Virus record (IMG/VR): IMGVR_UViG_3300044691_000566
Coordinates: 95,747 to 159,746 of that record
Source of the DNA: a virus
Direction: 5' to 3' (one strand)
DNA: 64,000 nt
The notes beneath the pieces are model-generated. The model ran no database searches, was not told where the DNA came from, and saw only the letters and a program-made list of their open reading frames with translations. The translations under genes and the position numbers were made by a program. Shown here in pieces: positions 31,131-39,206 of the stretch. Position 1 is the first letter of the stretch. The number at the start of each line of letters is the position of its first letter.

Positions 31131-31556
31131 GTGGAGACGTTGGCCCTGTCCGGTGGCGACCTGGTTGTGGGGCCCGGCGGATTGCAGATGCAGAACGGCA
31201 CGGCGAAGATCCGCCAGGATCTCGCGCTTGCCCTGGGGGAGGACTACGGTGCCGACCCGTACCACTCCGGCTGGGGCTCCGTCCTGGGGCAGTATCTGGG
31301 GGAGCCGGTCACCACCGACACCCCCATGCTCGTCCAGGCCGAGGTCAACCGGATCCTTCAGCAGTACATGGGCGGGCAGCAGCAGCAGCTCGCGGCAGCA
31401 GCGGCGAACAACTACCAGCACACCATCAGCACGGCCGAGATCATCCAGACCGTCAACTCTGTGGACGTCTCCGTACTGTACGACTCTGTTCGGGTCGTCA
31501 TCAGCCTGACGACCATGGCAGGCCAGAGCCTGAAGATCTCCCGGACGGTGAGCTGA
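31131..31556 (+). CDS. Baseplate wedge protein, gp25/GpW-like
   Basis: 141 residues from GTG 31131, six bases after GAGGAG; GTG 31125 is also possible. The gp25 family pattern is present: KIRQDLALALGEDYGADPYH, then GWGSVLGQYLG and a C-terminal DSVRVVISLTTMAG strand pair. gp25 joins the baseplate wedge to the first sheath ring. It is followed directly by baseplate J, as in most contractile systems. Confidence 0.8.
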   Translation: METLALSGGDLVVGPGGLQMQNGTAKIRQDLALALGEDYGADPYHSGWGSVLGQYLGEPVTTDTPMLVQAEVNRILQQYMGGQQQQLAAAAANNYQHTISTAEIIQTVNSVDVSVLYDSVRVVISLTTMAGQSLKISRTVS

Positions 31557-33386
31557 GTGGCGACCACCCAAGCAGACATTTTCTCCCAGTTGAAGGCCGC
31601 CCTGGCGGCCTCGATGCCGGAGATGGACACCTCCATCGGCACGCCGATGGCCAAGATCATGGATTCGCTGGCGGCCACCATCGCCGATGCGTACGTGGAG
31701 AACCAGCTCCAGACCTACACCTACGACATCGACAGCAAGACCGGCGCGGATCTGGACGGCTTCTGCCAGCTCTTCGGCATCGCCCGGCTCCCGGCCAAGC
31801 GGTCCTCCGGCACCGTGACCTTCACCCGGGGCTCCAGCAACACCGACGCGATCGTGTTCATCCCGATCAACCTCCAGGTCACCAGCAGCACGGAGACCCC
31901 GATCATCTTCCAGACGGTGACCGGCGCGACCATGAACGTCGGGGTCCTCTCCACCACGGTGCCCATCCAGGCGGTCAACGCGGGCCCGGCGGGCAACATC
32001 GGGCCCAACCTGATCACCAACCTCTCCTCGCCCGTCCAGGGCGTAGCGGCGATCACCAACGTCTCGGCCACCTCGGGCGGCCTGGACCAGGAGACCGACA
32101 CGGCCCTGCGGGCCCGCTGGAAGGCGACCGTGTTCCGCAACATGGCCGGGACCCAGGACATGTTCCTGGGTATCGCGCTGAACGATGCCGACTGCTTCGC
32201 GGCCAACGTCGTCACCGCGACCAAGCCGGTCCGCGAGCAGATCCAGGTGGCCTCCGGGGCCGCGACCAGCACGGTGAACGACGCCAAGTACGTCTTCGGC
32301 ACCCCGGTCAGTTTCGGGACCGACATCGACAACGGCGTGATCTTCGTCGGCGGCCACGACTACACCTTCAACGCGACGATCCCGCCGACGATCACCGTGA
32401 ACAACAGCGGGGCGATCCCCAACGGGACGATCGCCGACCTGGAGTACCAGTACACCCCGGTGTCCAGCCGGTCCGATCCGTCCACGGGCATCGTGAACAG
32501 GATCGACGTGTGGTGCGCGGGGTCCCGGGCGGTCTCCGCGCAGCAGTCCATGGTTTTTAAAAACACGAAGCTGTTCGCGGGTTCCGGCACCTACAACCTC
32601 ACCAATTTCGTCCGGCCGGACGGTACCCACCCGGTCAGCGGCAACGTCTTCATCCCGCTGGCCTTCGGGCCGGTCCTCACCGTCTCGCCGACCATCCTCA
32701 TCGGTCCCACGACGTACGGCCTGGCCACGGTCGCCAACCCTCTGGGCACCGTGACCGGCGGGGTCACCTACGCCTACCAGATCGTCCATGACAACACCGC
32801 CAGCGGCTGGACCCCGCAGTCGATGTTCGGTCTGGAATGGAACGCCGCCAACCTTCCGGCCAACAACGCGGTTTTCACCGTGGGTTCCGACGGCGCCTAC
32901 ACCTACAACCAGGTGCCGACCTCGATCCAGCGGGAGATCGACTCCTGGCGGCTGGCCGGTACCGACGCCCTGGCGCACCAGGCGCAGACGGTCCTGCTCC
33001 GTTTTTCGCTGGCCGTGATGTACGACCGGATCTCCTACCCGCCGCAGGTCAACCAGGCCATGGACGCGGCCCTGTCGGGCTGGCTGAACAGCTTGGGCAT
33101 CAACTCCCAGCTCCAGGTCTCCGACGCGATCAAGGTGCTGCACGGCGTGCCCGGCGTGGACAACGTCCGGTTCCTCAACGGCTCGGACTGGCCCGGCTTC
33201 ACCTTCGGCGGCGCCAACAGCTACCAGGTGGGGATCCAGCAGCTCTCGTCCACCGGGGCGGTACAGACCTCGTACGTCGACAGCTCGGGCCGACCCCATG
33301 ACGTCCTCTTCACGGACTCCCAGGTGCCCCAGTTCGGCGCCTCGCTGTACCAGCAGAAGGCCCAGAACAGTTTCGGCAGCTACTGA
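31557..33386 (+). CDS. Baseplate J-like wedge protein
   Basis: 609 residues from GTG 31557 following the gp25-like stop. The baseplate-J features are clear: DSLAATIADAYVENQLQTYT, DGFCQLFGIARLPAKRSSG, and the conserved GPAGNIGPNLITNL and GGLDQETDTALRARWKATV. It is longer than the usual J protein because of an extra beta-rich insert (about 230-420). It builds the wedge ring with gp25 and the next gene product. Confidence 0.85.
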   Translation: MATTQADIFSQLKAALAASMPEMDTSIGTPMAKIMDSLAATIADAYVENQLQTYTYDIDSKTGADLDGFCQLFGIARLPAKRSSGTVTFTRGSSNTDAIVFIPINLQVTSSTETPIIFQTVTGATMNVGVLSTTVPIQAVNAGPAGNIGPNLITNLSSPVQGVAAITNVSATSGGLDQETDTALRARWKATVFRNMAGTQDMFLGIALNDADCFAANVVTATKPVREQIQVASGAATSTVNDAKYVFGTPVSFGTDIDNGVIFVGGHDYTFNATIPPTITVNNSGAIPNGTIADLEYQYTPVSSRSDPSTGIVNRIDVWCAGSRAVSAQQSMVFKNTKLFAGSGTYNLTNFVRPDGTHPVSGNVFIPLAFGPVLTVSPTILIGPTTYGLATVANPLGTVTGGVTYAYQIVHDNTASGWTPQSMFGLEWNAANLPANNAVFTVGSDGAYTYNQVPTSIQREIDSWRLAGTDALAHQAQTVLLRFSLAVMYDRISYPPQVNQAMDAALSGWLNSLGINSQLQVSDAIKVLHGVPGVDNVRFLNGSDWPGFTFGGANSYQVGIQQLSSTGAVQTSYVDSSGRPHDVLFTDSQVPQFGASLYQQKAQNSFGSY

Positions 33387-34732
33387 TGACGACGCCGATC
33401 TTCCAGCAGAGCACGAGCTTCTTCGACGTCTCCTCGGCCCCCAACACCGGCTTGATCCCCCTCCAGTCCGACCCGGCCGGACCGCTGGTCTCCGGTATCG
33501 ACCGGGCCACCAACATGCTGCTGCCGGACGCCCCGACCATGCAGCAGCTCCGCAACTTCCCCGAAGACCTGTACGACCTGCGCGAGTCCAGCCACCTGGT
33601 GCGGCTGATGAAGGTTCTGCTGGGGGACTCGGGGGCCGGACAGCTCCGCAAGCGCACTCTGGTCGCCCGGCTGGGGGCATCGCTGAGCGGTGCCAACTTC
33701 TTCGACCTGGACCGCTTCTACGGGGCCCTGTTCGGGGCTCTGCGCAGTCCGGCCGAGGCCCTGGCCATCAACCCCATGGACTCCACGGCCACCCCGGACG
33801 AGTGGGACGCCATCATGGCGGCCGACGCCTCCTACCGGGAACGCATCGCCGAACTGGCCAAGGCCATCGCCATGGGCGGTACCGTCCCGGGCCTCCAGCA
33901 GGTCGCTGAGGCCATCGTGCAGGCCCCGGTGGACATCTACGAGTCCTGGCAGCTCCTGGACTCCTACGGCTCCCTGGTGCTCTCCCCGACCAACACCTGG
34001 AGCGACGTCCAGACTTTGTTCCCGACGTGGGGCTCCTTCGCGCCCAGTGACACCTGGAACCACGTGGAGGGGACGATCAGCGTGGGGCGCACCAACACGC
34101 AGACGCGCTCCGAGATCGTCATCAGGCCCCGCAAGGACTACTCCTCCATGCCCGGGGCGGTCTCCGATCTGCCCCGGGACGAAAACGCCCTGATCCGGGT
34201 GCTCCAGAAGCTGCGCCCGGCGGGGACGATCATCACGGTGGACCCGAATCTGGGCAGCCCGCATGTGGCCTACCCGATTTCGGGTCTGGAGGCCGACAGC
34301 GAGTACTGGGAGATCGCCCCCAAGGTGCAGCCGAAGGGCTCGCTCACGGGAGGGATCGCGTCGGTGTACCCGATTTCGGTCAGCCAGGGGGTTTTCGGCG
34401 TCGATCCCATGACGCGCCGGGTGCTGCCCCGGCCGCCGTTCGCCGGGGTGCAGGGCAGCGCCTGGACATACAACCCCCAGATCTCTGCGGCGACTTCGTA
34501 CACCTTTCCTGCGTCTGATCCGCTCAACTCTGTGGCCCCGCAGGACGGGACGCCCTCCCCGTTCGCCGACGACCAGATAGTGGTCTACCGGGACGGAACA
34601 GAGATCCGCTACACGGCCAAGAAGGGCGCCCTCAGTGCCCAGCACGCGCTGGCCGCCCAGGTGGTCTCCGACGGCGCCCTGGTGGCCCATCCGTACACCG
34701 GGGACCGCAAAGCCGTCCCCGGCCACGACTGA
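33386..34732 (+). CDS. Baseplate wedge / tail protein I-like
   Basis: 448 residues, start overlapping the J stop. The order J then this gene and its N-terminal helix-rich half (MQQLRNFPEDLYDLRESSHLV, FFDLDRFYGALFGALR, ADASYRERIAELAKAIA) suit gpI/gp53-type wedge partners. The C-terminal half (200-448) is beta-rich and probably fibre-facing. No catalytic motif. Confidence 0.6.
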   Translation: MTTPIFQQSTSFFDVSSAPNTGLIPLQSDPAGPLVSGIDRATNMLLPDAPTMQQLRNFPEDLYDLRESSHLVRLMKVLLGDSGAGQLRKRTLVARLGASLSGANFFDLDRFYGALFGALRSPAEALAINPMDSTATPDEWDAIMAADASYRERIAELAKAIAMGGTVPGLQQVAEAIVQAPVDIYESWQLLDSYGSLVLSPTNTWSDVQTLFPTWGSFAPSDTWNHVEGTISVGRTNTQTRSEIVIRPRKDYSSMPGAVSDLPRDENALIRVLQKLRPAGTIITVDPNLGSPHVAYPISGLEADSEYWEIAPKVQPKGSLTGGIASVYPISVSQGVFGVDPMTRRVLPRPPFAGVQGSAWTYNPQISAATSYTFPASDPLNSVAPQDGTPSPFADDQIVVYRDGTEIRYTAKKGALSAQHALAAQVVSDGALVAHPYTGDRKAVPGHD

Positions 34733-34744
34733 GAGGGGCACTTG

Positions 34745-37700
34745 GTGACCACCCCCACCGGGATGCCGGGAGACACCGGTCTCCCCACGCTGTCCACGCT
34801 GTATGTGAACGGCTCGCCCCTGGACGCCCTCAACAACGCGTTGCGGCTCAACACCTCTCTGGTGGCCAGCCAGCGCGAGAGCACCGAGCAGCAGTTCTTC
34901 TCCACCCCTACGCGGCCCAACGGGGACACCACCCGGGACGTCTTCGCGGTGTCGCTGTCCACCGCGCAGCGGGTGAACCTGCTCGGTTTCTCCCTGGCCC
35001 ACTTCCCGCAGCGGGCCTGGGTGCAGTACCTGGCCGCCAACGGCGTGTGGACGACCTGCACCCAGCAGAACGGTCTGGCGGCCGAAGCGTCCATCCAGGA
35101 CTGCATCCCGCAGGTGATCTCCTCCGGCGTCTCCGACAACAGCCACCTGCATCCGCAGCATTTCGGCGCCGGGCACTGGACGCCCTACCTTTTTAAAATC
35201 GCTCCGGTCACGGCCTCCCGCTTCCGGATCGTCATGACCCGGATCTCCTCGGAGAACGTCCCCGTCTCCTCCCTGAGCAACCCGGTGGACTACTCCCTGG
35301 GCGTCAAAGACTTCAACATCGGCTACCAGGCCACCACCCGGGCCGACATACCGGTGGTCACGCGGGCCGACAGCGTGGTGACCGAGACCGCCACCATCGC
35401 CTCCTCCGCCGACCTGCTCGGCTCCTCTGTGGAGTACGCGGTCCGGGAGAACCGGGCCACCGACCTCCTGGCCGGTACCGGCGCCATCTGGAAGTGCGCC
35501 CCGCAGCCGCTCGCCTCGGCCGTGGTGAACCTGTACGCCGACACCCGGGACCCCTCCGGGCGCCCGCAGGTGATCGAGAAGTTCTACCTGGAGCCCCTGC
35601 ACACCGGCTCCACGGTGAACATCTACTACTCCCTGGACGTACCCGACCCACTGGTCTTCACGGCCTCCCAGACCCCGCTGGTCTTCCCCGCCACCCGGCC
35701 GTTCGGTGCGGCCCTGCCGCAGGCCGCTGCCGACGGGATCCTCTTCCCGGGGACCCCCTCGTTCCTGGATCTCGACAACACGGTGATCCAGTTCGACTCC
35801 ACCCAGCCGTTCCAGGTCGGCATGCTCGTCCAGCCCCAGTTCCCCTCCACCTCGACCACCCCGGCGGTGGTCTATGACGACGGGGTGCTGAAGGTCTTCT
35901 TCGGCCCGGACCCCCTGGGCACGGTCGGCGGCGCCCTCCTTCAGGCGTCCTTGGGCACCATGCTGCTGAGCTGGCCCGGCCTGACCTTCGACTTCAACAC
36001 CCAGCTCCGGTTCGTCCTGGTCTACGACGGGGCCAGCCTGATGCTGTACGCCCCGGTGCAGACCCTGGGGGACAACACCAACGAGGCCGTCCCCCCGGCG
36101 CCCTACCAGGTCGTCACCGCCATGTCCGGAGGGATCGTCCCGGGCACCAATCCGCCGTCGGTGCTGCGGATCGGGGGGTCTCTCACCGCCGCTCCCCAGA
36201 ACTCGGTCCCGGCCAACTCGCGGCTGGTGTCGCTGTACGTCAAGCAGGGCACCCCGGACGGCCCGGACGTCATAGCCCAGTACTGGAACGCCCCCTCCGC
36301 CTTCGTGGTGACCCCCGAGTACCCCACGGGGCCGCAGACCACCGACAACATGCTGCTGAGGTACGACCCCCGGCAGCAGACCACCGGTCCCGACTCGCTG
36401 AACCCCTACGGGTTCCTCGGTGGACCCGGGGTGGTCTACGAGGATCTGAACTGGACCCCGATCGGCCGGGACTACCAACTCAAGAAGGGGTTCTACGACT
36501 TCCACCCGACCAAGGCCCGGTTCTTCAAGTTCGAGTTCTCCAACCTGATCGCCGAGCCGTACGAGACCGACTCGCCGATGGTCACCACGGCGAAGATCTT
36601 CGCCCAGAACGCCCACGCGCCCACGGCGGCGGCCCAGGCCGCAGCGCAGTCCTCCAACACGGGCGGCTCGGGTGTCCTGACCAACGTGGCGCTGGCGGCG
36701 GTCAACCGGTACGACGACCAGAACCGGCTGACCGCCACGGGCAGCGCGGCGGTGAACACCAACGCGGGATCGAGCACCACCTACCTGCCGACCGAGGCCC
36801 AGTTCGTCACCGACCCTCAGGGCGCCGCGCGGATGGCGCTGGCCGCTCCGTACTGGAACTTCTCCCGGCACCAGGCCAGTCCGACGATGCCCCGGCAGTC
36901 GGCCACCGGCAAGCACTACTACGAGTACGTCACCGTCGCGGCGACTAAGCGCCTGGCATATTTCGTCGGCCTGTCCAAGATCCAGATGTACCGGACCAAC
37001 GTCCAGATCGCCGACGACACCGACGTCTACCTGGAGCTGTTCCACGACGCCGCCAACCTCGTCTACGACCCGGCCATCCCCAACTGGGCACTCCACGACG
37101 GCCTCACCACGCCGCCGTCCCTCAACGTCCCCCTGACGATGACCTCGAAGCCCTACAACAGCTTCCGGACGGTGCGGGCCGTCCAGTTCGCCACCACCCA
37201 GTCGCCGCCCAAGCAACTCCTGCTGGACCCGGACTTCGACGACACCTCGCTCCAGTACTGGCGTCCGCTGGGGGACACCACCATCACCCCGGACCCGTTC
37301 TTCAACACCGAGGTGGGGTCCCTGGTCCGGGTCAACCGCGCCGGAGCCCCCGTGACGTGGTCCTCGATGGAGGAGTTCCCCACCTGGAACGCCATCGAAG
37401 ACTCCGACCCCAACCCGTACGCGCCCACGTGGGACATATTGGAGGGCACCGTCAGCCAGACCTCCCTGGGCGGCATCCAGTCGTTCCAGGCGGTGGAGGT
37501 CTCGGCGATCGGGAAGCTCTACGCGGCGGCCCGGGTGCTGTCCGCCGAGACCCTGGCCGCTCCGCTGATCCTCCAGCTCGTCAACGGGGACGGCACGGTC
37601 CTGGCCGAAGAGTCCGCGAACGTGTCGGCCGGGCAGATCGCCGAATGGTTCATCGAATACGACATCGGCTCGGGCGGCATCCCCACCGGAGTGCGTACCT

Positions 37701-38371
37701 GGAACACCGTGGAGACCCTGGGCACCTGGAACGCCCTGGAGGCCGTCGGCACCTGGAACGACGTCGCCCAGATCCCGGTCGTGGTGGACGTCCACGACGT
37801 CACCGTGCAGCTCTTCCAGAACCAGGCCACCGACGACGTCTGGTACGTCGACAACCTCTCGATCTTCAACGACGCCGTCATGTGGGAGTTCAGCCGGGAC
37901 GGCGGCCAGACCTTCTGGCCCGTCTGGGATATCCGCAACGATCCCCACGGCGTCTTCCAGTTCCCCAACGAGGACGCGGCGATCCCCGGCGGAGGCGCCT
38001 CGATCGTCTGGAGGGTGACCGGAGCGGCACCCGACCTGAGCGTGAACGCGATCCAGGTCCGGCCCTGGTTCGATTCGGTGATGCCCGGCAGTCCCGGCAA
38101 ATACACGGTGCAGCGCGGCGGACCGCACCTGACCCCGCTGGACCAGACCCCGGCGATCGAGGACGACCCGATGTTCCGGGCCTGGCACAACGTCATCCCC
38201 CAGGACTGGTGGTTCATCTACCGCCAGGCCATCCGGCAGAACGTGCAGACGCCGCTGATCACTCAGCGCTCCTACCTGCCCGACACTGTGCCCGAAGGTG
38301 TCGACGAGGGCACTCCGGCCGCCCCGCAGTCCCTGGTCACCCCGCCGTCCGTCGTCTACACCGGTTCCTGA
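34745..38371 (+). CDS. Large baseplate-associated beta-rich protein
   Basis: 1208 residues from GTG 34745 (GAGAGGGG upstream; TTG 34742 possible). It has jelly-roll/lectin-like stretches (FVLVYDGASLMLYAPVQTLG, ARFFKFEFSNLIAEPYETD). Short repeats of the type TWNxxE occur near 878, 894, 984, 994 and 1002 (TWNTVETLGTWNALEAVG). Such repeats often line fibre-attachment segments. Probably a baseplate-to-fibre adaptor; no family recognised. Confidence 0.55.
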   Translation: MTTPTGMPGDTGLPTLSTLYVNGSPLDALNNALRLNTSLVASQRESTEQQFFSTPTRPNGDTTRDVFAVSLSTAQRVNLLGFSLAHFPQRAWVQYLAANGVWTTCTQQNGLAAEASIQDCIPQVISSGVSDNSHLHPQHFGAGHWTPYLFKIAPVTASRFRIVMTRISSENVPVSSLSNPVDYSLGVKDFNIGYQATTRADIPVVTRADSVVTETATIASSADLLGSSVEYAVRENRATDLLAGTGAIWKCAPQPLASAVVNLYADTRDPSGRPQVIEKFYLEPLHTGSTVNIYYSLDVPDPLVFTASQTPLVFPATRPFGAALPQAAADGILFPGTPSFLDLDNTVIQFDSTQPFQVGMLVQPQFPSTSTTPAVVYDDGVLKVFFGPDPLGTVGGALLQASLGTMLLSWPGLTFDFNTQLRFVLVYDGASLMLYAPVQTLGDNTNEAVPPAPYQVVTAMSGGIVPGTNPPSVLRIGGSLTAAPQNSVPANSRLVSLYVKQGTPDGPDVIAQYWNAPSAFVVTPEYPTGPQTTDNMLLRYDPRQQTTGPDSLNPYGFLGGPGVVYEDLNWTPIGRDYQLKKGFYDFHPTKARFFKFEFSNLIAEPYETDSPMVTTAKIFAQNAHAPTAAAQAAAQSSNTGGSGVLTNVALAAVNRYDDQNRLTATGSAAVNTNAGSSTTYLPTEAQFVTDPQGAARMALAAPYWNFSRHQASPTMPRQSATGKHYYEYVTVAATKRLAYFVGLSKIQMYRTNVQIADDTDVYLELFHDAANLVYDPAIPNWALHDGLTTPPSLNVPLTMTSKPYNSFRTVRAVQFATTQSPPKQLLLDPDFDDTSLQYWRPLGDTTITPDPFFNTEVGSLVRVNRAGAPVTWSSMEEFPTWNAIEDSDPNPYAPTWDILEGTVSQTSLGGIQSFQAVEVSAIGKLYAAARVLSAETLAAPLILQLVNGDGTVLAEESANVSAGQIAEWFIEYDIGSGGIPTGVRTWNTVETLGTWNALEAVGTWNDVAQIPVVVDVHDVTVQLFQNQATDDVWYVDNLSIFNDAVMWEFSRDGGQTFWPVWDIRNDPHGVFQFPNEDAAIPGGGASIVWRVTGAAPDLSVNAIQVRPWFDSVMPGSPGKYTVQRGGPHLTPLDQTPAIEDDPMFRAWHNVIPQDWWFIYRQAIRQNVQTPLITQRSYLPDTVPEGVDEGTPAAPQSLVTPPSVVYTGS

Positions 38372-38380
38372 GGAGGCCCC

Positions 38381-39157
38381 GTGCGCGCCCACTACACCCG
38401 TCCGGTCACCGATCAGCAGGGCAACCTCCTGCCGAACGCCCAGATCAACCTGTACGACCCGGCCACCACCAATCCGATCACCCCGGTCGTCTACTCCACG
38501 GACACCGGAAGCAACGTGCTGTCCAATCCGTACGTCTCGTCCACGGGACTGATCGACTTCTACCTGGACGTTCCCGCCCGGGTCCGGATCGGCATCGTCC
38601 AGGGCGGTCTGCCCATGCAGTTCTTCGAGGACGTGGACGTTCTCATGGCCGGATCGGACTCCCAGCACATCGGGACCGGTGCGTCCTCCCTGGTGATCGG
38701 AGTCGGCGCCACGTCGGCGGGTACCACCTCGGCCGCGCTGGGACCGGCGGCCACCTCGGGCGGCAACAGCGCCCTGGCCGTGGGCCCCACGACGAATGCC
38801 CTCGGCGACTACTCGGCCGCCATCGGCTCCGGGGCGGCCACCTCCGGCACAGGGGGCACCGCCGTGGGCCGCAACGCCCAGGGGACGGGCCCGGCGTCCA
38901 CCGCGCTGGGCAACGGCGCCCAGGCGGCAGCACAGAGCGGCGTGGCCCTCGGTGACGGCGCGGTGTCGGCATCCCCCCACTCTTCGGCGATCGGTCCGGG
39001 AGCCCTGACCACCCAGTCCAACCAGGTCATGCTGGGCACCACCGTAGACATCGTGGAGCTGCCGCCGGGCTCGGCCCTGGTGATGAGCGACCCCGGCGGG
39101 ATCCGCTGGCAGATCACCATCAACGCCGACGGGAGCCTGAACACCGTTCTCGTGTGA
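38381..39157 (+). CDS. Tail fibre with YadA-like head repeats, short paralogue
   Basis: 258 residues from GTG 38381. Residues 1-90 form the attachment domain shared by three genes (RPVTDQQGNLLPNAQINLYD, GLIDFYLDVPARVRIGI). Residues 95-220 are a left-handed YadA/Hia-type head with repeating ALGxxA/AIGxxA (TSAALGPAATSGGNSALAVG). This is typical of trimeric adhesins. It ends soon after the repeats and has no receptor domain, unlike its two longer neighbours. Confidence 0.75.
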   Translation: MRAHYTRPVTDQQGNLLPNAQINLYDPATTNPITPVVYSTDTGSNVLSNPYVSSTGLIDFYLDVPARVRIGIVQGGLPMQFFEDVDVLMAGSDSQHIGTGASSLVIGVGATSAGTTSAALGPAATSGGNSALAVGPTTNALGDYSAAIGSGAATSGTGGTAVGRNAQGTGPASTALGNGAQAAAQSGVALGDGAVSASPHSSAIGPGALTTQSNQVMLGTTVDIVELPPGSALVMSDPGGIRWQITINADGSLNTVLV

Positions 39158-39168
39158 TGTCGCTGAGT

Positions 39169-39196
39169 CGTCCTCACCGCTGAAGAGGTGAGGACG
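39169..39196 (+). promoter_or_regulatory. Structural-gene leader hairpin, copy 8
   Basis: Perfect 10-bp stem CGTCCTCACC / GGTGAGGACG with loop GCTGAAGA, directly before GAGGAGGATCC and GTG 39207. The best-formed member of the leader-hairpin set. Confidence 0.55.
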
Positions 39197-39206
39197 AGGA
39201 GGATCC

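Noticed and set aside
2580-39196. GGTGAAG elements as late promoters
   Set aside because: They show stem-loop pairing that keeps the stem while changing sequence, lie very close to start codons, and have no -10-like hexamer at constant distance; leader hairpins fit better.
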